Assembly: GCA_016702505.1 (NCBI GenBank)
Contig: JADJDU010000014.1
Coordinates: 62,001 to 126,000 of the forward strand
DNA: 64,000 bases
Reading direction: 5' to 3'
DNA from: Microthrixaceae bacterium
Lineage (GTDB): Bacteria; Actinomycetota; Acidimicrobiia; Acidimicrobiales; Iamiaceae
Shown here piece by piece: positions 35,287 through 43,457 of the stretch. The notes beneath the pieces were generated by a model, which ran no database searches, had not been told where the DNA came from, and saw only the letters and a program-made list of their open reading frames with translations. The position numbers and the translations under genes were made by a program. Each line of letters begins with the position of its first letter. Position 1 is the first letter of the stretch.

Positions 35287-36417
35287 GTGTCCGACATCGT
35301 CGAGGTCCCCGAAACCGAGCGGGCGTTCTATGTAGCCGAGTTCGCCGGGGGCACGATCGTTGTGTCGCTGCCCCACCGCCATTGGCTGACGCCTGAGGTG
35401 GTCGAGGCCGTAGCCGGTTCCCTCGACGAGGGGGGCGCCCGTCTGGTGCTGGTGGAGGGGGTAGATGACCTTGAGCCGCGCCCCTCGACCACCGAGTCCA
35501 TCCCTGGATCGATCCCTGAGTCGATCGTAGGGTCGGCCGAGGTGTGGCTGCCCTCTGAGGAGCTCGACCCGGCTGGACTGGCCTCGCTCTGGTTGGCGGT
35601 CGCCGACTCCGCGGTGGTGACCGTGCGAACACGTCGCGCCCGGTGCCCGTTGGTGGCAGCCCACGTGGCCGCCTCACTACGGGCACTGAAGCTGGTGATC
35701 ACCGACCCGGCTGGTGGCTGGGGTCGCCCACCGCGGAGCTTCGCCGATGTAAGCACCCATCGTGACGCGTATCGAGCCCAACTGGGCGAACGTCAGGACG
35801 GCATGGTGGTGGAGGCGCTCGAGGTGGCTCTTTCCGGAGGGGTGAGCAGCGTCAACCTCTGTCGGGCAGCGGACCTGGAGCGTGAGCTGTTCACCTTCGA
35901 CGGAACTGGAACGCTCTTCACCAGCGGTGGTTACGTGGCGGTTGCGCCGCTGCGGATCGATGATCTGGCCGCGGTAGAGGACCTGGTGGCTCAGGGCACC
36001 GCCGATGGGCTGCTGCGTCCGAGAACGCGGCTGGAGGTGGCCCGTCTTGCTGCCACCGGGATCGGGGCCAAGGTGGTCGGGAGCGGACACCTGGCCGGCG
36101 TGGTGGGGCTCGAGACCGACGCCTACCGAGAAGACAACGTGGGGGAGGTGGCGGGCCTGTACACCGTCAGCCGGTTCTCCGGTTCCGGAGCCGGAGGTGC
36201 GCTCATCGACGAGCTCCTCGCTCGGGCCGGAGGTCTCGGACTGAGTGCGGTGTTCGCGGTCACGGTGGCGGAACCGGCAGCGGCCCTGTTCGAGCGCAAG
36301 GGGTTCGTGGAGGTAGACCAGGCTGTACTGCCCACGTCCAAGTGGGCGGACTACGACGACGCTCGACGGAGTCGGGCTCGCGCCTTCTGGATCGACATCG
36401 AGGCCGGCCGTTTCTGA
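35287..36417 (+). CDS. N-acetylglutamate synthase-like protein (degenerate kinase-like domain plus GNAT)
   Basis: 376 residues. The C-terminal half, from LFTFDGTGTLFTSGGYVAVAPLRIDDL to AVLPTSKWADYDDARRSRARAF, follows ArgA (N-acetylglutamate synthase): linker, GNAT acetyl-CoA motif VSRFSGSGAGGALID and a tail like LP-x-K-x3-YxxxRRS. The N-terminal half occupies the position of the amino-acid-kinase domain but lacks its Gly-rich nucleotide motif. First step of arginine synthesis is likely, another acetyltransferase role possible. GTG at 35287 is chosen. A regulon operator overlaps its stop codon. Confidence 0.65.
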   Translation: MSDIVEVPETERAFYVAEFAGGTIVVSLPHRHWLTPEVVEAVAGSLDEGGARLVLVEGVDDLEPRPSTTESIPGSIPESIVGSAEVWLPSEELDPAGLASLWLAVADSAVVTVRTRRARCPLVAAHVAASLRALKLVITDPAGGWGRPPRSFADVSTHRDAYRAQLGERQDGMVVEALEVALSGGVSSVNLCRAADLERELFTFDGTGTLFTSGGYVAVAPLRIDDLAAVEDLVAQGTADGLLRPRTRLEVARLAATGIGAKVVGSGHLAGVVGLETDAYREDNVGEVAGLYTVSRFSGSGAGGALIDELLARAGGLGLSAVFAVTVAEPAAALFERKGFVEVDQAVLPTSKWADYDDARRSRARAFWIDIEAGRF

Positions 36418-36442
36418 CGCTCCGTCAGGTGGGCGTTACGCT
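36414..36442. promoter_or_regulatory. Operator CTGACG-CTC-CGTCAG and TACGCT -10 for fadE30
   Basis: The palindrome at 36414-36428 is perfect and overlaps the stop codon of the preceding acetyltransferase gene. TACGCT (36437-36442) lies 8 nt further on and 7 nt before the fadE30 ATG at 36450, suggesting a leaderless message. Confidence 0.75.
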
Positions 36443-36449
36443 CCCGGGA

Positions 36450-37673
36450 ATGGATCTGCGGTTCTCCGATGAGGACGAGGAATTCCGGGCCGAAGCCCGG
36501 AGGTGGCTGACCGAGCAGCTCGACGGCGATTTTGCCGGGGTGAGAGGCAGAGGCGGACCAGGCGACGAGCATGCCTTGTTCGAGGAACGTCTGGCGTGGG
36601 AGAAGCACCTGGGCGCCAACGGCTGGACCTGCGTCGGGTGGCCCACCGAACACGGGGGCCGGGGGCTCAGCCTTCACCAACAGGTGATCTGGTACGAGGA
36701 GTACGCCAGGGCCGGAGGCCCGGGGCGCCTCGGCCACATCGGTGAAGGCCTGGCCGGTCCCACGATCATGGCCTTCGGCACCGCCGACCAGCAGGCCCGG
36801 TTTCTGCCCGGCATCGTGGCCGGGACCTCGCTTTGGGCCCAGGGCTACAGCGAACCCAACGCCGGCTCGGACCTGGCCAACGTGGCCACCAGGGCCGAGC
36901 CCGATGGGGAAGATTGGCTGATCACCGGCCAGAAGGTTTGGACCTCTCTGGCTCATTGGTCGGACTGGGTGTTCGTCCTGGCCCGCACCGACCGTGATGC
37001 CACCCCCAAGCACCGTGGGATCACCTACTTCCTAATGCCCCTCCACCAAGACGGCGTGGAGATCCGACCCATCCGCCAGGTCACGGGCACCTCGGAGTTC
37101 AACGAGGTGTTCTTCGAAGGGGCGCGGGCGCTGGCCGTCGACGTGGTCGGTGGGGTCAACAACGGCTGGAAGGTGGCCATGGGCACCCTGGCCTTCGAAC
37201 GGGGAGCCTCGACGCTGGGTCAACAGCTCAGCTTCCGCAACGAGCTGGACACCATCGTTGGCGAGGCACGCCGCAACGGGAGGATCGACGACCCCATTAT
37301 CCGTCAGCGTCTGGCCGCGGCCCACGCTGGCTTGGAGGTGATGCGGTGGAACACCCTGCGTGTCCTGTCTCAGGCCGAGGGTGCAGACCTACCCCGGGAG
37401 GCCATGATCACCAAGCTGTACTGGTCGAACTGGCACCGTGACCTCGGCGAGTTGGCCATGGACGTGTTGGGTGCCGAAGCATTGCTGGCCGAGCAGGACG
37501 TTGCTCCCGAGGATTGCCACGGCGAGGGCTACGAGCTCACAGCCCTGCAGCGGCTGTTCTTGTTCACCCGCTCGGACACGATCTACGCCGGCTCCAACGA
37601 GATCCAGCGCAACATCATCGGAGAGCGGGCACTCGGACTGCCCGGCGAACCCAAACCTGCCCCGAAGGGATGA
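36450..37673 (+). CDS. fadE30: Acyl-CoA dehydrogenase FadE30-like
   Basis: 407 residues of the ACAD fold with FAD and substrate blocks GYSEPNAGSDLANVATRAE, TGQKVWTSLAHWSDWVF and DTIYAGSNEIQRNIIGERALGLP. It matches mycobacterial FadE30 as I recall it, which acts in breakdown of the 7a-methylhexahydroindane propionate from steroid rings C/D. It overlaps ipdF by 4 nt in the same order as in M. tuberculosis (Rv3560c-Rv3559c). A perfect operator lies upstream. Confidence 0.85.
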   Translation: MDLRFSDEDEEFRAEARRWLTEQLDGDFAGVRGRGGPGDEHALFEERLAWEKHLGANGWTCVGWPTEHGGRGLSLHQQVIWYEEYARAGGPGRLGHIGEGLAGPTIMAFGTADQQARFLPGIVAGTSLWAQGYSEPNAGSDLANVATRAEPDGEDWLITGQKVWTSLAHWSDWVFVLARTDRDATPKHRGITYFLMPLHQDGVEIRPIRQVTGTSEFNEVFFEGARALAVDVVGGVNNGWKVAMGTLAFERGASTLGQQLSFRNELDTIVGEARRNGRIDDPIIRQRLAAAHAGLEVMRWNTLRVLSQAEGADLPREAMITKLYWSNWHRDLGELAMDVLGAEALLAEQDVAPEDCHGEGYELTALQRLFLFTRSDTIYAGSNEIQRNIIGERALGLPGEPKPAPKG

Positions 37674-38458
37674 CCGTGACCACTGTTCCCCCCTACGTTC
37701 CCGGTCACGGCCTGCTCGCGGGCAAGACCGTCGTTGTCACCGCCGCTGCCGGAACCGGCATCGGCTCGGCCGTGGCCCGGCGAGCCATAGAGGAGGGTGC
37801 CTCGGTGCTCATCTCGGACTTCCACGAGCGACGCCTTGAGGAGACCGCAGACCGCTTGGACACCGAGACCGGTACTCGTCCGCTCACCCAGGTCTGCAAC
37901 GTCACCGACGAGGACCACGTTCAGGCCTTGGTCGGGGCCGCGGTGGATGGTCTCGGTGGTATCGACGTGATGATCAACAACGCCGGTCTGGGTGGATCGT
38001 CGCTGCTGGTCGACATGACCGACGACCAGTGGAACACCGTGCTCGACGTCACCCTCAACGGGACGTTTCGTTGTACCCGTGCTGTCCTGCGCCACATGAT
38101 CGAGCGCGGCCAGGGAGGGGTCATGGTCAACAACGCTTCGGTCCTGGGGTGGCGAGCGCAGACCGAGCAGGCCCACTACGCCGCGGCCAAGGCCGGGGTC
38201 ATGGCCCTCACCCGCTGCGCCGCGGTGGAGGCCGCACCCCACGGCGTTCGCATCAACGCCGTCGCACCGAGCTTGGCCATGCATCCGTTCCTGGCCAAGG
38301 TCACCACCGATGAACTGCTGGACGAGCTCACCAAGCGGGAGGCGTTCGGGCGCTACGCCGAACCTTGGGAGGTTGCCAACGTGATGGTCTTCTTGGCCAG
38401 TGACTACTCCAGTTACATGACCGGTGAAGTGGTGCCGGTCAGCTCACAGAGGGCGTGA
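37670..38458 (+). CDS. ipdF: SDR family dehydrogenase IpdF-like
   Basis: 262 residues. TAAAGTGIGSAVARR is the cofactor loop (Thr-x-Ala-Ala-Gly-Thr-Gly-Ile-Gly), NNAGLGG follows, and VNNASVLGWRAQTEQAHYAAAKAG carries the catalytic Ser and Tyr-x3-Lys. The block VLGWRAQ and the ending SDYSSYMTGEVVPVS closely match IpdF, which oxidises 5-hydroxy-HIP-CoA in steroid ring degradation. Start overlaps the fadE30 stop. Confidence 0.85.
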   Translation: MTVTTVPPYVPGHGLLAGKTVVVTAAAGTGIGSAVARRAIEEGASVLISDFHERRLEETADRLDTETGTRPLTQVCNVTDEDHVQALVGAAVDGLGGIDVMINNAGLGGSSLLVDMTDDQWNTVLDVTLNGTFRCTRAVLRHMIERGQGGVMVNNASVLGWRAQTEQAHYAAAKAGVMALTRCAAVEAAPHGVRINAVAPSLAMHPFLAKVTTDELLDELTKREAFGRYAEPWEVANVMVFLASDYSSYMTGEVVPVSSQRA

Positions 38459-38462
38459 TCTG

Positions 38463-38924
38463 ATGGCCGTGACCACCTTCAACGGAGTCGACGAGGTGAG
38501 GGCCGCGGTGGGTAGGCACCTCGGCTACAGCGACTGGGTGACCGTGACCCAAGACCAGGTGAACACCTTCACCGAGGCCACCGGCGACAATCAATGGATC
38601 CACGTCGACGTGGAACGGGCCCGAGCCGAGTCGCCCTTCGGTGGCCCGATCGCCCACGGCTACCTGACGCTGTCGCTCACCAACCTCTTCCTACCTCAGG
38701 TCGTCGATGTCCAAGGCGTGTCCATGGGGGTGAACCGGGGCACGGGGAAGGTGCGGTTCCCGGCGCCGGTGCCGGTGGGCTCTCGCCTACGGGCCGGGGT
38801 GGAGTTGACCGAGGTGGTCGACGTGAACGGTGGGATAGACACCACCATGGTGATCACCGTGGAGCGTGAAGGCTCCGACAAGCCGGTGTGCGTGGTGGAG
38901 AGCCTCAGCCGCTACCTGGCATAG
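38463..38924 (+). CDS. MaoC-family enoyl-CoA hydratase (HtdZ/Rv0130-like)
   Basis: 153 residues, one hot-dog domain. SDWVTVTQDQVNTFTEATGDNQWIHVD contains the hydratase-2 motif with catalytic Asp and His in ATGD-x-QWIH. It resembles R-specific enoyl-CoA hydratase Rv0130. It starts 5 nt after the ipdF stop, so it is the third gene of the unit and would hydrate an enoyl-CoA intermediate of the same pathway. Confidence 0.85.
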   Translation: MAVTTFNGVDEVRAAVGRHLGYSDWVTVTQDQVNTFTEATGDNQWIHVDVERARAESPFGGPIAHGYLTLSLTNLFLPQVVDVQGVSMGVNRGTGKVRFPAPVPVGSRLRAGVELTEVVDVNGGIDTTMVITVEREGSDKPVCVVESLSRYLA

Positions 38925-38974
38925 GGCGGAACCCGTGCGTTGTGGGTCGTCGATCGTGGCGCGAGGATGGACCC

Positions 38975-39091
38975 ATGACCGAGGTTCACCAGTGCCCGTT
39001 CTGTGAGCTTCGCTTCGCCCTGGTGACGGAGCTTCAGACCCACATCCACGTCGACCATCCCGAGCGCAAGGTCCCGGATCGAACCAACTGA
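38975..39091 (+). CDS. Tiny protein with one classical C2H2 zinc finger
   Basis: 38 residues. Cys7 and Cys10, Phe14, Leu20, His23 and His28 match the classical consensus Cys-x2-Cys-x3-Phe-x5-Leu-x2-His-x4-His exactly. GAGG lies 7 nt before the ATG. Almost the whole protein is the finger, with a short charged tail. DNA, RNA or protein binding is possible. It follows the fadE30-ipdF-maoC unit by 50 nt. Confidence is limited by size. Confidence 0.6.
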   Translation: MTEVHQCPFCELRFALVTELQTHIHVDHPERKVPDRTN

Positions 39092-39115
39092 GCGGGCGTT
39101 CGGATCGAGCGTTGT

Positions 39116-40315
39116 TCAGCGGGTGAGGAGAACCGCGGAACCGTGACCGAAGAGTCCTTGGTTGGCGGTGATGCCCGCGGTCGCGCCTTCGACCTGACGG
39201 CCAGTGGCCTGACCGCGTAGCTGCCAGGTGACCTCGCACACCTGGGCGATGGCCTGAGCCGGGACCGCCTCGCCGAAGCAGGCCAGGCCCCCGCTGGGGT
39301 TGACCGGGATGCGCCCGCCCAGGGAGGTGTCGCCGTCGTTGAGCAGGCGCTCGGCCTCACCCCTGGGGCATAGGCCGATGTCTTCGTACCAGTCCAGCTC
39401 CAATGCGGTGGACAGGTCGTAGACCTCGGCCAGCGACAGGTCGTCGGGGCCGACACCGGCCTCCTCGTAGGCGGCGTGGGCGATCGATTCCTTGAACGGG
39501 CGCGCCGGTGCCGGGACGACCGCGGTGGAGTCGGTGGCCATGTCGGGGAGGTCGATGACGGTGTTGGGATAGGTCGGGGTGACCGTGGAAACGGCCGCGA
39601 TGCGAACCTGGTTACCGGCCGACGCGGCATGTCGTTGAGCGAACTCCATCGACGACAACACGATGGCGGCGCCGCCGTCGGAGGTGGCGCAGATCTCCAA
39701 CAGGTGGAGGGGATCGGCCACCACCGGGCTGGCCAGAACCTCTTCCACCGTCACCGCCTTTTGGTAGCGCGCGTTCGGGTTGGTCAGGCCGTTGCTGGCG
39801 TTCTTGACCTTCACCCGGGCGAAGTCGGCGCTGGTGGCCCCGTAGAGGTCCATTCGGCGCCTGGCAGCCAGGGCGAAGTAGGTCGGGTTGGTGGCCCCGA
39901 TGAGGCGGAACCGCAGCCAGTCGGGGTCGGTGGGTCGGTCGCCGGCGTTGGGGGCCAGGAACCCCTTGGGTGTCGTGTCGGCACCCACCACCAAGGCGAC
40001 GTCGCAAAGACCGGCCAGGATCCGGGTCCTGGCCGCCTCGATGGCGGTGACCCCCGAAGCGCAGGCGGCGTAGCTGGAAGCCACCCGGGCTCCGGTCCAA
40101 CCGAGGGCTTGGGCGAAGGTGGCCCCCGCCACGTAGCCGGGGTAGCCGTTGCGCATGGTGTCGGCCCCGGATACGAACTGGACGTCGGCCCAGTCGATGC
40201 CGGCATCTCGGATGGCGTCTCGGGCCGCGGCCACGCCGTACTCCACGAAGTTCCGGCCCCACTTGCCCCATGGGTGCATGCCCACGCCCAGTACGGCGAT
40301 GTCGTTGGCGCTCAT
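39116..40315 (-). CDS. Lipid-transfer-type thiolase (Ltp/SCP-x-like)
   Basis: 399 residues of the thiolase-like Ltp family. ASSYAACASGVTAIEAA aligns with the nucleophile elbow and NPSGGLACFGEAVPAQAIAQ with the GHP-like C-terminal segment, but the usual CAAGG motif is replaced by ANQGLFGHGSAV. Ltp proteins paired with DUF35 partners act as thiolases or retro-aldolases on steroid side chains (for example Ltp2 with ChsH2). The DUF35 gene lies directly upstream with a 1-nt overlap, and a regulon operator precedes the pair. Confidence 0.82.
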   Translation of the reverse strand: MSANDIAVLGVGMHPWGKWGRNFVEYGVAAARDAIRDAGIDWADVQFVSGADTMRNGYPGYVAGATFAQALGWTGARVASSYAACASGVTAIEAARTRILAGLCDVALVVGADTTPKGFLAPNAGDRPTDPDWLRFRLIGATNPTYFALAARRRMDLYGATSADFARVKVKNASNGLTNPNARYQKAVTVEEVLASPVVADPLHLLEICATSDGGAAIVLSSMEFAQRHAASAGNQVRIAAVSTVTPTYPNTVIDLPDMATDSTAVVPAPARPFKESIAHAAYEEAGVGPDDLSLAEVYDLSTALELDWYEDIGLCPRGEAERLLNDGDTSLGGRIPVNPSGGLACFGEAVPAQAIAQVCEVTWQLRGQATGRQVEGATAGITANQGLFGHGSAVLLTR

Positions 40316-40788
40316 CAGTTGCTCTCCTCGGCGGTCGCGGCCGGGTCCGAAACCGGCTTCCACTTCCAGATCAGGTGATCGGTGTCCTCGTCGCTGAACA
40401 ACACGTCCACGACCAACTCGACGGGCGTGCCCACCCGGAGGTCTTCCACGGCTACGCCGGGCACGACCTGCCCCATCACCACGATTCCCTCGTGCTCGAG
40501 GTGGACAGCGGCGATGGCGAACGGAACGTGCTCGTCGGTGGGGACCACGTACGGCGGCGGGGGCTGGTACCGGGCGTCGGTGTAGCTCCAAACCGTGCCG
40601 TGGCGTGACAGCGGGACCTCGTCGAAGACGGTCCCGGTGCAGGCCGGGTTGGGGCACCCGTAGTCGGCCTTGGGAAATGCGTAGGTGCCACAGCTGGCGC
40701 ACTGCTGGCCGAGGAGGGTTGGCTCCTGAGCGTCGGGGGTGAACCATCCCTCGGCGCCCAGCGCGGGTACGCGCATCCTGGTGGTCAT
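40315..40788 (-). CDS. Zn-ribbon OB-fold protein (DUF35), partner of the Ltp thiolase
   Basis: 157 residues. Zinc ribbon: LLGQQCASCGTYAFPKADYGCPNPAC (two Cys pairs); the OB-fold follows (SRHGTVWSYTDARYQPP). DUF35 proteins bind acyl-CoA and stabilise thiolase-like partners. Start at 40788; the start of the thiolase gene overlaps its stop by one base. In M. tuberculosis Rv3521-ltp4 is a comparable pair. Confidence 0.85.
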   Translation of the reverse strand: MTTRMRVPALGAEGWFTPDAQEPTLLGQQCASCGTYAFPKADYGCPNPACTGTVFDEVPLSRHGTVWSYTDARYQPPPPYVVPTDEHVPFAIAAVHLEHEGIVVMGQVVPGVAVEDLRVGTPVELVVDVLFSDEDTDHLIWKWKPVSDPAATAEESN

Positions 40789-40838
40789 GCCGGCTCCCGT
40801 AGGTGACGGTGGCTCCCGAACCGTTCGGGGGCGAGTTT

Positions 40839-40853
40839 CTGATGGTACGTCAG
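40839..40853. promoter_or_regulatory. Operator CTGATG-GTA-CGTCAG
   Basis: One mismatch (CTGATG) to the palindrome. It lies 50 bp upstream of the DUF35 start at 40788 and 75 bp upstream of the divergent DUF2889 gene at 40929; the DUF35/Ltp unit is the likely target. Confidence 0.65.
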
Positions 40854-40928
40854 ATCCCTGGTTGGACCACAAGAGGGCAAGCCGCCGGGCAAGGTGGCAG
40901 ATACCGGCCGGTCCGCTAGAACGGTCTG

Positions 40929-42095
40929 GTGCCCACCGACGACGAACGCCGCTGGCCGGGAACCGAACCGCCCGTCCACGGATCACCGAGACGGAGACGA
41001 GGATCGGTCCGGCGCACCACCATCGTCGACATGGTTCGGCCCGATGGTCTCGCCGGACCTCTCGTCATCGGGGGCAACGGGCGAGACCTCGCCACCGGCA
41101 TAGATGGTGAGCCCTACCTGATCGGTGCGGCGGCTACATCGGTGACCGTGGCCGCCGGACCCGATCGCGCCATCACCGCAGTGGCGGCCCAGTCGGTGAT
41201 GGACCGAGACGCTGGCGGTGATCATCACCACCTCGACGGCCTGATCGGGGTAAGGGCCGGTTCGGGATTCCGGCGGGCCTTGGCCGAAACCGCTCCCGAT
41301 CTGGTTGTGGGTGGGTCCTTGGTTCACCTGCTCCTCGATGACACACCGCCGGCGGCGCTGATCGCAGGCTCGGTGCTGGTGCGCGCCGGCCTGTTGAGCA
41401 ACCTGGCATCGGCGTTGCCCGTCGGGGGAAGCGCCGCTGGTGGCAGCGCCGCTGGTGGCAGTGCCGCCGGCGGAACGCCATCTAGCCCTCGATCTCGTCC
41501 CCGCACCCTTCCGGTGGGGATCTGTGCCGGGTGGGCGCCCGACGGGGCCATGGTCAGAGCAGTTGTCGAAACCGGGATACCCCTGCTGGGTTGGGGACCT
41601 CCCGCGCCCGATCTCAACTGCGGCCCCGATGGCTCTCCCGACCTAATGGCCTGGCAGGCTACCGAGCCCTTGGCTCCCGAGTCGATGCGTCGCCGCCGCC
41701 TGATCGACCTGTGGCGGGGCGTGGGCACCGACGGCCGGACCGCTTCAGCCCCGTTGCGGGTCGAAGTCCGCTTTCGTGACACCTACGGCGAGCCTGACGA
41801 TGTAGGAGAGACGGTGGTGCACGAGTACGGCTTCACCGCCCGGATCGACCCCTCGACGTGGCTGATCACGGCCGCCACCGCCACCCCGGGCCCACTTCCC
41901 GCTCCCGAATGCCCATCGGCGGCAGCCAGCGCCGAACGCCTGGTCGGCCTGCGAGTGGATGATCTGCGAACCCGGGTCCGAGACGACCTGACCGGCACGT
42001 CGACGTGCACCCACCTGAACGACCTGTTCCGATCCCTGGCCGACGTTCGCTCGCTGTGGGACTCGGCTGCCTTGGCCCGTGGAGAGTCACGATGA
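40929..42095 (+). CDS. DUF2889 family protein
   Basis: 388 residues. The N-terminal basic stretch RRRRGSVRRTTIVDMVRPDG and the C-terminal TGTSTCTHLNDLFRSLADV (Cys-Thr-His-Leu) are typical of DUF2889, a family of unknown function often near fatty or steroid acid catabolism. A short Gly-Ser-Ala tandem (three GGSAA units, 41424-41470) sits in the middle. It shares a small promoter region with the divergent Ltp pair, so it may fall under the same operator. GTG start. Confidence 0.7.
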   Translation: MPTDDERRWPGTEPPVHGSPRRRRGSVRRTTIVDMVRPDGLAGPLVIGGNGRDLATGIDGEPYLIGAAATSVTVAAGPDRAITAVAAQSVMDRDAGGDHHHLDGLIGVRAGSGFRRALAETAPDLVVGGSLVHLLLDDTPPAALIAGSVLVRAGLLSNLASALPVGGSAAGGSAAGGSAAGGTPSSPRSRPRTLPVGICAGWAPDGAMVRAVVETGIPLLGWGPPAPDLNCGPDGSPDLMAWQATEPLAPESMRRRRLIDLWRGVGTDGRTASAPLRVEVRFRDTYGEPDDVGETVVHEYGFTARIDPSTWLITAATATPGPLPAPECPSAAASAERLVGLRVDDLRTRVRDDLTGTSTCTHLNDLFRSLADVRSLWDSAALARGESR

Positions 42096-42238
42096 CACCA
42101 GACCAGAACCGTGCCCGCCGGGCCAGGCCCCCACTGGAGGCCGAGCGTCCACAACATCCGGCCGGACCTGCGCTGATCCTGGTGCTAGTCGTGGTCTTGT
42201 TGATCGTGGCCCTTTCGGTCGCCAGCGTCTATACCTGA
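42092..42238 (+). CDS. Small single-pass membrane protein
   Basis: 48 residues; basic N-terminus followed by one hydrophobic helix (ALILVLVVVLLIVALSVASV, residues 27-46). ATG overlaps the stop of the DUF2889 gene by 4 nt, supporting translation. Function unknown. Confidence 0.55.
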   Translation: MTPDQNRARRARPPLEAERPQHPAGPALILVLVVVLLIVALSVASVYT

Positions 42239-42254
42239 ACGTAGGCTCGCCACC

Positions 42255-43457
42255 ATGTCGATCACTCCTGACTGGGCCGCGCTGTATGAGGACCTTCACC
42301 GTCACCCCGAGCTGAGCTTCGAGGAGAACCGCACCGCGGGGATCGTGGCCGATTCGCTTCGAGAGTCGGGTTTTGAGGTGGAGACCGGCGTCGGCCGGAC
42401 CGGCGTGGTCGGTGTGATGCGCAACGGTGACGGACCGACGGTGCTGGTTCGGGCCGACATGGATGCCCTGCCTGTCACCGAGGACACCGGGCTCGCCTAT
42501 TCCAGCACCGTCGAAGGCGTCGCCCACGCCTGCGGCCACGACGTCCACGTCACATGCCTTTTGGCGGCCTGCGCCGAGCTGGCCACTAGCCGTGATACCT
42601 GGGCGGGCACCCTGCTGGCGGTGTTCCAGCCGGCCGAAGAGCTGATCCTCGGAGCGCGGGCCATGCTCGACGACGGTCTCTACGAGCGATACGGCACGCC
42701 ATCGGTGGTGCTCGGCCAACACGTCGCCCCCATACCCGCCGGCACCATCGGGCTGCACACCGGCCCGGCCTTCGCAGCGGTGGACGGCCTGCGCATCACC
42801 ATGCACGGGAGCGGTGGGCACGGCTCGAGTCCTCACACCACGGTCGACCCGGTGGTGATGGCGGCCTCCACGGTCATGCGGTTGCAGACGGTCGTGTCCC
42901 GTGAGGTCGATCCGGCCCAGACCGCGGTGGTGACGGTGGGAAGGCTCGAGGCCGGCACGAAGTCGAACATCATCCCCGATCAGGCCCGGATGGATCTGAG
43001 CATCCGCACCTACCAAGACGATGTTCGGGCGCGCGTCCTCGCCGCCGTGGAACGCATCGTCAAGGGAGAGGCGGCAACGGCGGGGGCGCCCAGAGACCCC
43101 GAGATCGTCATCACCGAGAGCGGAGATGCCGTCGTCAACGACCCGGCCGCATGCGAGGCGACCAGGCCCGCCCTCGAATCGATCGGAGCCCTGGTGCTGG
43201 ACCCGGGTGCGGTGTCGGGGAGTGAGGATGTGGGTCTGTTCGCCACGGCGGCCGGATCTCCGTGCGTCTACTGGTTGCTGGGCGGGGCCGATCCCGCCCT
43301 GTTCGAAGGTCTGACCACCGTCCGCCAGTTCGTGGAGAAGGTGGCTTCGCTGCCAAGCAACCATTCACCCCGGTTTGCCCCGGTGCCCCAGCCCACTCTG
43401 GACGTGGGGCGTTCAGCCCTGGTGGCTGCGGCCCGTCATTGGCTGCCTGTCGGCTGA
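42255..43457 (+). CDS. M20-family amidohydrolase / aminoacylase-like metallopeptidase
   Basis: 400 residues. RHPELSFEE, VLVRADMDALPVTED and HACGHDVHV contain the di-metal site of the M20/aminoacylase-1 type, with the catalytic Glu in FQPAEE. The lid domain (HGSGGHGSSPHTTVDPV) is intact. It hydrolyses an N-acyl or amide bond of a small substrate in the cytoplasm. Single gene after the DUF2889 pair. Confidence 0.86.
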   Translation: MSITPDWAALYEDLHRHPELSFEENRTAGIVADSLRESGFEVETGVGRTGVVGVMRNGDGPTVLVRADMDALPVTEDTGLAYSSTVEGVAHACGHDVHVTCLLAACAELATSRDTWAGTLLAVFQPAEELILGARAMLDDGLYERYGTPSVVLGQHVAPIPAGTIGLHTGPAFAAVDGLRITMHGSGGHGSSPHTTVDPVVMAASTVMRLQTVVSREVDPAQTAVVTVGRLEAGTKSNIIPDQARMDLSIRTYQDDVRARVLAAVERIVKGEAATAGAPRDPEIVITESGDAVVNDPAACEATRPALESIGALVLDPGAVSGSEDVGLFATAAGSPCVYWLLGGADPALFEGLTTVRQFVEKVASLPSNHSPRFAPVPQPTLDVGRSALVAAARHWLPVG

